From assembly GCA_938073925.1 (NCBI GenBank), contig CALJGH010000019.1:1-18988 (forward strand): 18,988 nucleotides of DNA, given 5' to 3'. This DNA is from an uncultured Nitrospinaceae bacterium. GTDB lineage: Bacteria; Nitrospinota; Nitrospinia; Nitrospinales; VA-1. A model generated the notes under the pieces. It was not told the origin of the DNA, made no database searches, and worked only from the letters and a program-made list of their open reading frames with translations. Within the stretch, counting starts at the first letter, position 1, and each line of letters starts with the position of its first letter. This document shows, one piece after another, positions 7,931-14,584 of this stretch. Both the position numbers and the translations under genes were made by a program.

Positions 7931-8986
7931 TTATACTCCCTGATTTTCTGATATTAATTTAGATACCCTTTGCGCGGTATGATTGACGATGGATATAATT
8001 TTTTTATAGTCCATTCGTTTAGATCCGAAGACCGCTAAAGTCCCTACTTTTTCTGTTCCTAATTGGTAGTTCTGAGCTATTAAGCTGCAATTGCCCATTT
8101 CTTCCTGCAAACTTTCTTCGCCAATAAGAATGGTCATACCTTCGTGATTCAAACATAAATCGAGCAAGTTAACCAACTTGGTTTTTTCTTCGAGGGTCTT
8201 CAATAATGATTTTATTTTTCCTATATCTTCATTGAATTCGGGCTGATCTAGAAGGTTTAAAGCACCTTGAACCAGCAATTCATTATTGGTGTCTTCAAAT
8301 AATGCAGAAGAAAGATCATGGGCTTTGCGTGCCAGTTGATTGTAATGTTGTTTCTCAAGACGCAAACGGTTCAATAGCTCTTTGCGTATCCATTTGATAG
8401 GCTTACCACTGAACTCATCATTCAAGTAATTGGAAATCGAAGTGAGCTGATCTTGAGTCATATCCGACTCTACAGGGAGAATTTTATTTTGCAGAATTCC
8501 CTGCTCCGAGAAAAACACAGCTAAAGCCGCCTGGGGTGCTACTTTTGTGAATTCAATATGCTTGAAGCAAGTGGTCGAAAAGCTGGGTAGCATGACCAGC
8601 CCTGTTTGCTGGGAAACTGTGGAAAGGCTGTTGCAAGCATTTTCCAAAACGCTTTGAAGGTTTGTTTTCCCAGAAGCGTAGTCCAAGTTTTGAGCTGTAG
8701 ACAGATTTTCTGCTTCCATTAAAAAGTTTTGTGGGCGCAAAAGGTGATCGACATAAAAACGATACCCTTTGTCCGTTGGAATACGGCCCGCAGAGGTGTG
8801 AGGTTGACTCAAGAAACCATTGTCCTCTAAGTCGGACATGGCGTTCCTTATGGTCGCCGAACTCAAATGTTCGGGGTGAATTTTCGCCACGGTTCTAGAA
8901 CCAACAGGTTCTGCGCTTTCAATGTATTTATCGATGATTGCAAAGAGTACCGATTTGCTGCGTTCATCGAGAACAGGTGAATTCAT
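7931..8986 (-). CDS. hrcA: Heat-inducible transcription repressor HrcA
   Basis: HrcA represses chaperone genes by binding an operator near their promoters and is kept active by GroEL. The 351-aa protein has the N-terminal winged-helix domain with the family signatures GSRTVAK, LSSATIRNAMSDLEDNGFL and QPHTSAGRIPTDKGYRFYVD (about 30-83). The inserted and GAF-like dimerisation domains follow, with IGEES and GTLAVFGSKRMDY near the C terminus. It is first in an hrcA-grpE-mutM operon with 9- and 11-bp gaps. Upstream there is a good sigma-70-type promoter whose -10 is covered by a palindrome, consistent with autoregulation. No recognisable Shine-Dalgarno precedes the ATG, but the N terminus aligns with the family as I know it. 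Confidence 0.96.
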   Translation of the reverse strand: MNSPVLDERSKSVLFAIIDKYIESAEPVGSRTVAKIHPEHLSSATIRNAMSDLEDNGFLSQPHTSAGRIPTDKGYRFYVDHLLRPQNFLMEAENLSTAQNLDYASGKTNLQSVLENACNSLSTVSQQTGLVMLPSFSTTCFKHIEFTKVAPQAALAVFFSEQGILQNKILPVESDMTQDQLTSISNYLNDEFSGKPIKWIRKELLNRLRLEKQHYNQLARKAHDLSSALFEDTNNELLVQGALNLLDQPEFNEDIGKIKSLLKTLEEKTKLVNLLDLCLNHEGMTILIGEESLQEEMGNCSLIAQNYQLGTEKVGTLAVFGSKRMDYKKIISIVNHTAQRVSKLISENQGV

Positions 8987-9018
8987 AAAAATTTATTTAG
9001 AAATTTTTCTAATTAAAG

Positions 9019-9038
9019 TTGCTGACTTAAGGTAGCAA
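9019..9038. promoter_or_regulatory. Palindrome over the hrcA promoter, candidate HrcA operator
   Basis: An imperfect 20-bp palindrome has the form TTGCT-nn-CTTAAG-nn-AGCAA; 16 of 20 positions are symmetric. It covers the predicted -10 box (9034-9029) and start point and lies 33 bp before the hrcA ATG. Its position is right for a repressor site. It does not match the canonical CIRCE arms (TTAGCACTC/GAGTGCTAA), so assigning it to HrcA is an inference. Confidence 0.45.
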
Positions 9039-9057
9039 TCCGAAAATTCAATGTCAA
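9029..9057 (-). promoter_or_regulatory. Sigma-70-type promoter of hrcA-grpE-mutM
   Basis: On the minus strand TTGACA (9057-9052), a perfect -35, is followed after exactly 17 bp by TACCTT (9034-9029) as the -10. Transcription would start near 9022, about 35 nt before the hrcA ATG. The weak -10 is compensated by the consensus -35. The promoter sits in the 109-bp gap after argB. Confidence 0.6.
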
Positions 9058-9095
9058 TCTCAACGAGAACTTGCGGTCATTGATGGATTTTGTAT

Positions 9096-10016
9096 TTAGC
9101 TGGTAACGGGAGGGGTAGCAAACTCTGATTTTTTCTCCACAATCTGAGTTCCAATCCCTTCTTCCGTGAAAATTTCCAGCAATAAAGCGTGTTGTATTCG
9201 CCCGTCAATAATATGGGTTTTATGTACGCCCAACTTCAAGGCATCCAGACAGCAATTTACTTTTGGCAACATACCGTCTTTAATAACCTTTGTTTTGATC
9301 ATAGCTGTAACTTCTTTTCGGGTGAGCCCCGACTGCAATGTTCCGGCTTTATCTTTCACCCCTTCAGTGTCTGTCATTAAAATGAGCTTCTCAGCTTTCA
9401 GTGCGGATGCAATTTTTCCGGCGACAAAGTCAGCATTGATATTAAGAGTTTCCCCATTCTCTCCCTTGCCAATCGGAGCAATGACAGGGATGAAATCGCT
9501 TTGGTCCAATGTTTCTAGAATGCGTGCATTCACCTGGGTGATCTCGCCCACAAGGCCAAGATCGATAATTTCGGGTCGGTCTGTTTCAGGCGAATGTTTT
9601 TTGCCCTTGGCATGACGCTTTGCCATTATCAGATCACCGTCTTTTCCTGTGATACCTACCGCGTTGCCACCATGGCGATTTACAAGCGAAACAATTTCCT
9701 TGTTTACCTTCCCACCCAGAACCATCTCCACAACGTCAATGGTTTCTTTATTGGTGACGCGCTGGCCTTCAAAGAATTTCGATTTAATACCGAGTGCTTT
9801 AAGAGTCTTGTCGATTTGGGGTCCGCCGCCATGAACGATTACCGGATTAACGCCGATGTATTTCATCATCACGATATCTAGAGCAAATTTGTCTTTAAGA
9901 TCTTCTGAGACCATGGCATTACCTCCGTATTTAATAACGAAAGTTTTGCCATAAAAATTTCTGATGAAAGGCAGAGCTTCCAGCAGGTTTTCGGCTTTTT
10001 GTATGAGTTTTTTCAC
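9096..10016 (-). CDS. argB: Acetylglutamate kinase ArgB
   Basis: ArgB phosphorylates N-acetyl-L-glutamate, the second step of arginine synthesis. The 306-aa protein shows the amino-acid-kinase fold motifs: VIKYGGNAM with the catalytic lysine K29, VIVHGGGPQID with the glycine loop at 63-65, the NADFVAGKIA segment and LILMTDTEGV near the ATP site. About 28 residues precede the KYGG strand (KAENLLEALPFIRNFYGK). Arginine-inhibited enzymes of this family carry such an N-terminal helix, whereas the E. coli enzyme does not. Feedback inhibition by arginine is therefore likely, but it is an inference. The start is GTG at 10016, 8 bp after hslU, with no Shine-Dalgarno; translation is probably coupled. 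No other arg gene is present. Confidence 0.96.
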   Translation of the reverse strand: MKKLIQKAENLLEALPFIRNFYGKTFVIKYGGNAMVSEDLKDKFALDIVMMKYIGVNPVIVHGGGPQIDKTLKALGIKSKFFEGQRVTNKETIDVVEMVLGGKVNKEIVSLVNRHGGNAVGITGKDGDLIMAKRHAKGKKHSPETDRPEIIDLGLVGEITQVNARILETLDQSDFIPVIAPIGKGENGETLNINADFVAGKIASALKAEKLILMTDTEGVKDKAGTLQSGLTRKEVTAMIKTKVIKDGMLPKVNCCLDALKLGVHKTHIIDGRIQHALLLEIFTEEGIGTQIVEKKSEFATPPVTS

Positions 10017-10024
10017 GTTAGGAC

Positions 10025-11443
10025 TTAAAGGATGTATCGGCTCAAATCTTCGTCTTGAATAATATCTTTCAATTTGTCTTGAATGTATGCTGCATCGATT
10101 TCTATATTTTTTTCTTCAAGATCGGGTGCGTCGAATGAAATATCTTCCAGGAATTTTTCCATAATAGTTTGCAGGCGACGCGCACCAATATTTTCGGTTC
10201 GTTGATTGACCTGAGCAGACATCTCCGCGATCTGATCAATAGCATCTTCCTTAAAAGTTAAATGTACATCCTCTGCTTTTAAGAGGGCGGTATATTGCTT
10301 GACGAGGGCATTTTTAGGTTCAGTCAAAATTTTAATAAAATCTTCTTTCGTAAGCGAGTCCAGTTCAACTCGGATGGGAAAACGTCCCTGAAATTCAGGA
10401 ATCAAATCCGCTGGTTTTGCTGAATGAAATGCACCGGCAGAAACAAAAAGGATGTGATCTGTTTTAACAATTCCGTATTTTGTATTCACAGAAGAACCTT
10501 CAACAATAGGCAGCAAATCTCGTTGCACACCTTCTCGGGATACATCGGGGCCGCTTGAACCCTGACCTGAACGACCAATGATTTTATCTATCTCGTCAAT
10601 GAAGATAATGCCATTTTGCTCAACCCGCTTAATGGCCTCCTGAACAACGGTATCTTCATCTAATAATTTTTCAGCCTCTTCCTGACAAAGTGCTTTGAAA
10701 GCTTCGGGAACCTTGAGTTTCCGCTTTTTTGTTTTGCCAGGCATCAGTGAACCGAGCATATCCTTTATGTTACTTCCCATTTCTTCCATGCCTGCGCCAG
10801 ATACAACATCGATCATTGGAGGACGTTTTTCAGCAACATCGACATCGACTTCTCTTTCATCCAATCGCCCGTCTTGCAACATTTGCTTGAACTTTTCACG
10901 GGTTTGATCGTAATGCAATCTACCGTTAGGATCAGAATCAAATCCGGTTTTTCCTGAATGACCGGGCGGCGGCGGTAAAAGTAGATCCAGCAATCTTTCA
11001 ATGGCTTGCTCGCGAGCTTTTTCTCTGACTTCCCCTTCCATTTCTTCTTTGACCATGCCTTTACTCAACTCGACAAGATCGCGGACCATCGACTCTACAT
11101 CGCGTCCGACATAACCCACTTCGGTATATTTGGAAGCCTCTACCTTAATAAAAGGAGATTTTGAAAGTTTGGCCAACCGCCGGGCTATCTCAGTTTTTCC
11201 GACACCAGTAGGACCAATCATAAGAATATTTTTTGGTCCGACTTCATCGCGCAACGAGTCGGGAAGCTGTTGCCTGCGCCAGCGGTTCCTTAATGCAATT
11301 GCAACGGCACGCTTGGCATTATTCTGTCCTACAATAAATTTATCCAGCTCCTCGACAATTTGTTTGGGAGTCAAAGAAGCCATGAATTCGCCACGCGAAT
11401 CATTGGTTTTTTCTTGGTGTTCGGTCATTATCATTTCATTCAT
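10025..11443 (-). CDS. hslU: HslU ATPase/unfoldase subunit of the HslUV protease
   Basis: HslU is the AAA+ ring that unfolds substrates and feeds them to HslV. Visible parts are Walker A GPTGVGKT (77-84), the pore loop GYVG (110-113), the inserted I domain (about 120-250, rich in K/E), Walker B IIFIDEIDKI (279-288) and a C-terminal tail ending LSRYIL. In the family that tail docks into HslV and activates it. The frame encodes 472 aa from the ATG at 11443, 3 bp after the hslV stop. Family members start close to the LTPKQIVEELD segment, so the ATG at codon 21 (11383) is an alternative that would remove an unusual 20-residue extension. Neither start has a clear Shine-Dalgarno, so the exact start stays open. 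Confidence 0.96.
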   Translation of the reverse strand: MNEMIMTEHQEKTNDSRGEFMASLTPKQIVEELDKFIVGQNNAKRAVAIALRNRWRRQQLPDSLRDEVGPKNILMIGPTGVGKTEIARRLAKLSKSPFIKVEASKYTEVGYVGRDVESMVRDLVELSKGMVKEEMEGEVREKAREQAIERLLDLLLPPPPGHSGKTGFDSDPNGRLHYDQTREKFKQMLQDGRLDEREVDVDVAEKRPPMIDVVSGAGMEEMGSNIKDMLGSLMPGKTKKRKLKVPEAFKALCQEEAEKLLDEDTVVQEAIKRVEQNGIIFIDEIDKIIGRSGQGSSGPDVSREGVQRDLLPIVEGSSVNTKYGIVKTDHILFVSAGAFHSAKPADLIPEFQGRFPIRVELDSLTKEDFIKILTEPKNALVKQYTALLKAEDVHLTFKEDAIDQIAEMSAQVNQRTENIGARRLQTIMEKFLEDISFDAPDLEEKNIEIDAAYIQDKLKDIIQDEDLSRYIL

Positions 11444-11446
11444 AGA

Positions 11447-11974
11447 CTACAGTTCTTCGATCGTGAGATGGGAGTTGGTATAAATGCAAATAGTTTCTGT
11501 GATTTTCATAGCTTCTTCAACAATCTCTCGTGCAGACAGATTGCTATGGGAAACTAAAGCTTTGGCGGCAGAGAGGGCAAACATTCCCCCAGAGCCAATG
11601 GCTAAAATTCCATCATCAGGTTCGATCACATCTCCGGTACCCGATAGTAAGAGGAAGTTTTCTTTATCGGCAACAATGAGCATTGCCTCCAGTCGCCGCA
11701 ACATTTTATCTGTTCGCCAGTCTTTAGCCATCTCGACTGCGGAACGATGCAGGTTGCCTTGGTACTTTTCCAGTTTTTCCTCAAAACGACCGAATAGGGC
11801 AAACGCATCTGCAGTGGAACCGGCAAATCCCCCGACGACTTTGTCGTTGAATATCCGTCGCACTTTGCTGGCAGAATGTTTCATTACCGTATTGCCAAGG
11901 CTCACTTGTCCATCCCCGCCCATAACGATTTTGCCCTTATGGCGGACAGCTAATATTGTGGTTGCATGCATCAT
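11447..11974 (-). CDS. hslV: HslV peptidase subunit of the HslUV protease
   Basis: HslV forms the double-ring threonine peptidase activated by HslU. The 175-aa protein begins MMHATTILAV. Removing the first four residues exposes T5 as the N-terminal nucleophile, as in other HslV proteins. With that numbering K37 (SASKVRR) equals the active-site Lys33 of the mature enzyme and D21 (GGDG) equals Asp17, so the catalytic set is complete. Two ATGs stand side by side (11974 and 11971) and either could be used; no Shine-Dalgarno is visible. It lies 42 bp after xerC and 3 bp before hslU. The order xerC-hslV-hslU is widespread, matching codV-clpQ-clpY of Bacillus. Confidence 0.97.
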   Translation of the reverse strand: MMHATTILAVRHKGKIVMGGDGQVSLGNTVMKHSASKVRRIFNDKVVGGFAGSTADAFALFGRFEEKLEKYQGNLHRSAVEMAKDWRTDKMLRRLEAMLIVADKENFLLLSGTGDVIEPDDGILAIGSGGMFALSAAKALVSHSNLSAREIVEEAMKITETICIYTNSHLTIEEL

Positions 11975-12016
11975 ATGGGGTATTGTACTTGGTACTCAGA
12001 AAAAATAAAGATTTTA

Positions 12017-12931
12017 TTATTCTTTGGCGCGAGGATGAGCCTGATCATAAGTTTCAACCAGTTTGTCAATCGTCAGGTGGGTGTATTTTTGCGTAGTAGA
12101 AAGACTGGCGTGGCCCAGCAACTCTTGAATAGATCTAAGATCTGCTCCGCCTTCCAGCAGGTGAGTGGCAAAAGAATGTCGGATAGAGTGCGGCGAAACT
12201 TTCCCAAGGAAATTTCCTGCAGTCACATATTTTCCAATAATTTTCCGAACTCCTCGGGTCGTAATACCTTTGCCTCGGTGATTGAGGAAGAGATATTCGC
12301 TATTCACTTTAGTAGAAATAATTTTATCCGAGCGGACTTTTTCATATTTTTCCAACGCTTCCACACATTTTTTACCGAAAGGGAGTAGACGTTCCTTGCC
12401 TCCCTTTCCAAGTACTTTAACCATTTGCGTGGTTCGATCAATATCCCCAGTTTTCAGAGAAACTAGTTCACTGATTCTCACCCCGGTGCTGTAAAAAAAT
12501 TCCAGCATGGCGCGATCGCGAACAGCCAGAAAGCCTTCTGCTTCAGGTAAATCGATCAAGCGGAACATCTCATCGACGGATAGAAACGACGGCAGCTTGT
12601 TTTCCATTTTAGGTGCGGGAACGGATTTCACAACATTGTTTTTCAAATAGCCTTCACGACATAGAAAACGGAAAAAGGAACTCAGGGTAGAGAGTTTTCG
12701 TCGCATGGTAGAAGCAGAAAACTTTTTATCATATAAAAAGCCCAAGTAAGAACGGATCTCCAATCGATCTATAGAATCTATTTTAGGAGTGGATGATTCC
12801 CCGGCATGGCCTGACTGCTTTAGAAAATCTCCAAACTGAGAAATATCATTGAGATAACTTTCCAGAGTATGAGGTGAAGCATTTTTCTCGGCCACCAGAT
12901 AATCCGTGAATTCTTTGATATACTGTTCCAC
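12017..12931 (-). CDS. xerC: Site-specific tyrosine recombinase, XerC type
   Basis: Xer recombinases resolve chromosome dimers at dif. The protein has an N-terminal SAM-like core-binding domain (about 1-85) and a catalytic domain with R152 (STGVRISEL), K176 (GKGGKER), H248 and R251 (PHSIRHSFATH), H274 (LLGHASLS) and Y283 (TTQKYTH). All six catalytic residues are present. I place the start at GTG 12931 (304 aa), because AAGAGG lies 6 nt upstream (12943-12938) and a promoter predicts transcription starting near 12953. The in-frame TTG at 12952 would add 7 residues but leave no room for a ribosome site. Catalytic spacing equals that of E. coli XerD, yet the N-terminal half (RRKLSTLSSFFRFL) and the hslVU context favour XerC. 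Confidence 0.92.
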   Translation of the reverse strand: MEQYIKEFTDYLVAEKNASPHTLESYLNDISQFGDFLKQSGHAGESSTPKIDSIDRLEIRSYLGFLYDKKFSASTMRRKLSTLSSFFRFLCREGYLKNNVVKSVPAPKMENKLPSFLSVDEMFRLIDLPEAEGFLAVRDRAMLEFFYSTGVRISELVSLKTGDIDRTTQMVKVLGKGGKERLLPFGKKCVEALEKYEKVRSDKIISTKVNSEYLFLNHRGKGITTRGVRKIIGKYVTAGNFLGKVSPHSIRHSFATHLLEGGADLRSIQELLGHASLSTTQKYTHLTIDKLVETYDQAHPRAKE

Positions 12932-12937
12932 AAATAA

Positions 12938-12943
12938 CCTCTT
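12938..12943 (-). promoter_or_regulatory. Shine-Dalgarno that decides the xerC start
   Basis: AAGAGG on the minus strand lies 6 nt before the GTG at 12931. It falls inside the extension that a TTG start at 12952 would translate, so it supports the shorter protein. Confidence 0.7.
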
Positions 12944-12959
12944 ATTTATCAACTATATA

Positions 12960-12988
12960 AAGGTAGTCGAATGCGGCGGCGAAGTCAA
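12960..12988 (-). promoter_or_regulatory. Sigma-70-type promoter of xerC-hslV-hslU-argB
   Basis: TTGACT (12988-12983) is followed after 17 bp by TACCTT (12965-12960), with the start point predicted near 12953. The -10 hexamer and spacer length are the same as in the hrcA promoter. It directly precedes the four-gene operon. Confidence 0.5.
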
Positions 12989-13011
12989 GGTTTGAGCCTC
13001 TCTATTACTAT

Positions 13012-13040
13012 TTGAAACTGCCACCCGTTACGTTCATAAT
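13012..13040 (+). promoter_or_regulatory. Candidate promoter of the coiled-coil gene
   Basis: TTGAAA (13012-13017), a 17-bp spacer and CATAAT (13035-13040), each with one mismatch to consensus. It would start transcription near 13047 and give a leader of about 145 nt before the gene at 13193. Confidence 0.4.
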
Positions 13041-13084
13041 TATCTGCAATCTTTTTCCATTATAGCCATCTAATAAAGAAGGAC

Positions 13085-13168
13085 TCCGCTGCAAACGGAC
13101 GAGGTATCCGGTAAAGATTTTTATTTAAAACGCGTGGTAAGCCATGGGGAATAAAACCCACTGGTGGG
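13085..13168 (+). other. Leader with small hairpins before the coiled-coil gene
   Basis: The 5' leader holds TCCG-CTGCAAA-CGGA (13085-13099) and CCCAC-TG-GTGGG (13157-13168). The second hairpin competes with a pairing between TGGG (13145-13148) and CCCA (13157-13160). It matches no riboswitch class I can recall. The gene's Shine-Dalgarno (CAGGA, 7-8 nt before the ATG) lies just after it. Confidence 0.3.
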
Positions 13169-13192
13169 ATTTAAACAGACACAGGAAAAATT

Positions 13193-13726
13193 ATGACTGA
13201 TTCGAGCAACCCGGAATTTAAGAAAATATCAGAGATTCAGCAGCGACTGGATATTCTGATAGAACATGTAGAGTCCAGAAAAGAAGCGCTGGAAGAAGAA
13301 ATTCAAGAGCATCTTCATGAGTCTTTGGCAAACGCACGCGATTCGATGGAGTTGATACAAGAAAATATTGCTCCGAAGGTGGAAAAAGCCATTCACACTA
13401 AGATGGAAGATATCGACCGAAAAATGCGGCGGTTAAACGAAGACAGTCTGGAAGCAGTTCGGGAAGAATTGAAAAAAGCCACACCCGAGATATCTCAAAA
13501 AATTCTGGAGGACCTGGATAAACTGGTGGCCGAAAATACCCGGTTTGTAAAAATAGAAATTCTCCAGGAGGTAAAAGAAGAACTCAAAAAAACGATTGCA
13601 AACTCATTAACCCCCCTCAATGAAAAATTAGACCGTGAATTGCCGATAGCAAAGAACTCGGCTTTCCTATCTATTATATTATCAGCCCTAGCCCTATCGG
13701 GAGTGGTTTGGCTTTTGATCCGCTAG
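13193..13726 (+). CDS. Tail-anchored coiled-coil membrane protein, function unknown
   Basis: I do not recognise this 177-aa protein as a named family. Residues 10-150 are almost entirely charged and helical (E, K, D, R, Q with regular L/I), so a long coiled coil is likely. One hydrophobic segment at about 158-176 (FLSIILSALALSGVVWLLIR) reaches the C terminus, giving a tail-anchored topology with the coiled coil on the cytoplasmic side. There is no signal peptide. The start has a fair ribosome site (CAGGA, about 7 nt). The gene stands alone on the plus strand and converges on a minus-strand pair that includes a small membrane protein. A scaffold or septum/membrane-associated role is conceivable, but nothing here shows it. 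Confidence 0.75.
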   Translation: MTDSSNPEFKKISEIQQRLDILIEHVESRKEALEEEIQEHLHESLANARDSMELIQENIAPKVEKAIHTKMEDIDRKMRRLNEDSLEAVREELKKATPEISQKILEDLDKLVAENTRFVKIEILQEVKEELKKTIANSLTPLNEKLDRELPIAKNSAFLSIILSALALSGVVWLLIR

Positions 13727-13734
13727 CTATCCGC

Positions 13735-13777
13735 CCACTTGTTGTCGACCCCTTAACAGGAGAGACAACACAAGTGG
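13735..13777 (+). terminator. Strong hairpin just after the coiled-coil gene
   Basis: The arm CCACTTG-TTGTC (13735-13746) pairs with GACAA-[ca]-CAAGTGG (13764-13777): 12 base pairs with a 2-nt bulge and a 17-nt loop. It starts 8 nt after the stop codon. No T-run follows on either strand, so it is an RNA 3'-end structure or a non-classical terminator. Confidence 0.45.
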
Positions 13778-13810
13778 AACTACAGTTAAAGCCCCAATAA
13801 CATTTTTGAA

Positions 13811-13831
13811 ATAGGTCGAGCACTGACCTAT
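13811..13831 (-). terminator. Perfect hairpin between convergent genes
   Basis: ATAGGTC-(7 nt)-GACCTAT is a perfect 7-bp inverted repeat, 20 bp beyond the stop of the 57-aa minus-strand gene. On the minus strand it is followed by TTTC, which is weak support for a terminator of that gene. A second, shorter pairing (CCAC/GTGG, 13834-13846) lies between it and the stop. Confidence 0.4.
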
Positions 13832-13851
13832 CCCCACCGGGCGTGGCTCGG

Positions 13852-14025
13852 TTAGGTTATGAGCCAGAAAAGGAAGAAGAAGAGGAAGCTCGATAGGACA
13901 ACCTGCCAGACGAAATTAAATCCAGGGCCTGTAAACAATATGAGAACTGTTGCTAAGCAAAGAATTATAAATGCAAGAATCAGCCGCGTTCTTTTTTTTA
14001 ATATTGGTTCAGGTTCTTGATCCAT
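13852..14025 (-). CDS. Small 57-aa membrane protein
   Basis: This short frame starts MDQEPEPILKKRTRLILAF and ends FWLIT. A charged N terminus (acidic, then KKRTR) is followed by two hydrophobic segments, about 15-31 and 37-56, separated by TGPGFNF. It reads as a two-helix hairpin inner-membrane protein; the positive patch before the first helix suggests a cytoplasmic N terminus. It lies 23 bp after the 157-aa gene on the same strand and is probably co-transcribed with it. No Shine-Dalgarno is visible, which also holds for several certain genes here. The hydrophobic pattern ending at a stop just before a hairpin favours a real gene. Function unknown. Confidence 0.55.
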   Translation of the reverse strand: MDQEPEPILKKRTRLILAFIILCLATVLILFTGPGFNFVWQVVLSSFLFFFLFWLIT

Positions 14026-14048
14026 TTTATTGGCAACTGTGTGTGTTT

Positions 14049-14522
14049 TTATAAAAGCAGTCTTTTAATATCTTCCAACGCAAGAATTTCTTCAGCTTCC
14101 ATTAAAACATCTGAATAGTCCATATCTTCACTGGAGGATTCATCTTCGCTGAAACTAAACTGCGGGGAAGAATCAAAATAGTTTTGAATGTCTGTAGCCG
14201 TAAATTTCTTTTTTATGGCTGTCACGAACTCTTTTAGAAAAAGCTCATAATGTTTAACCTGTTCCAGTGGGGTGCTGTAATGTTCCTGAATGGTCAGAGC
14301 ATAACTCATTTTCAAAGCGCGTCCCCCTTTATTCAAAGGGTGATCTTCAGAAGCCTCCTCACGAGGATATAGAAATTGAAGTTTTTGGCGTGCCTTTTTA
14401 AGTTGCAAAAAAGTCCTGCCAAATTTTTCTCCTACAAGAAAAGAAAGCCCATTTTGAGTTCCCTTCACTTCGGATATCTTTAGTGCTTCCTGACAATATT
14501 CCTGAATTTGTTCGTTTTCCAT
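14049..14522 (-). CDS. Unrecognised 157-aa protein with acidic C-terminal part
   Basis: I do not recognise this protein. It appears soluble and mostly helical: a basic, aromatic middle (FGRTFLQLKKARQKLQFLYP, about 34-53), a segment HPLNKGGRALKMSYALTIQEHY (61-82), a helix HYELFLKEFVTAIKKKF, then an acidic serine-rich stretch (SFSEDESSSEDMDYSD) and a leucine-rich end DIKRLLL. The PLNKGG stretch is encoded by a small palindrome (14325-14340) that may be an inserted repeat. No Shine-Dalgarno is visible before the ATG. It precedes the 57-aa membrane protein gene by 23 bp and follows the HAD phosphatase gene by 62 bp, so all three could form one minus-strand unit. Confidence 0.65.
   Translation of the reverse strand: MENEQIQEYCQEALKISEVKGTQNGLSFLVGEKFGRTFLQLKKARQKLQFLYPREEASEDHPLNKGGRALKMSYALTIQEHYSTPLEQVKHYELFLKEFVTAIKKKFTATDIQNYFDSSPQFSFSEDESSSEDMDYSDVLMEAEEILALEDIKRLLL
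14325..14340. repeat. Palindrome CCCTTT-ATTC-AAAGGG inside the 157-aa gene
   Basis: A 6-bp-arm inverted repeat with a 4-nt loop, preceded by two more C. It encodes the PLNKGG part of the protein. Palindromes of the form CCCCCTTT...AAAGGGGG are common dispersed repeats in many bacteria; only one copy is visible in this window, so membership in a repeat family is an inference. Confidence 0.4.
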
Positions 14523-14584
14523 AAGTATGTGTAGTTAAAGATAAAAGACTATTATTCTTGTTAAAATTCAAGAAGTAAACCCTT

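Noticed and set aside
8987..9095. Canonical CIRCE operator upstream of hrcA
   Set aside because: Neither TTAGCACTC nor GAGTGCTAA, nor a close variant, is present; only a different palindrome is found.
11484..12008. A 174-codon open frame on the plus strand opposite hslV
   Set aside because: It is antisense to hslV, whose catalytic residues are all present; composition is serine-rich shadow sequence without motifs.
12950..12952. TTG as the xerC start
   Set aside because: It coincides with the predicted transcription start and lacks a ribosome site, whereas the GTG at 12931 has AAGAGG 6 nt upstream.
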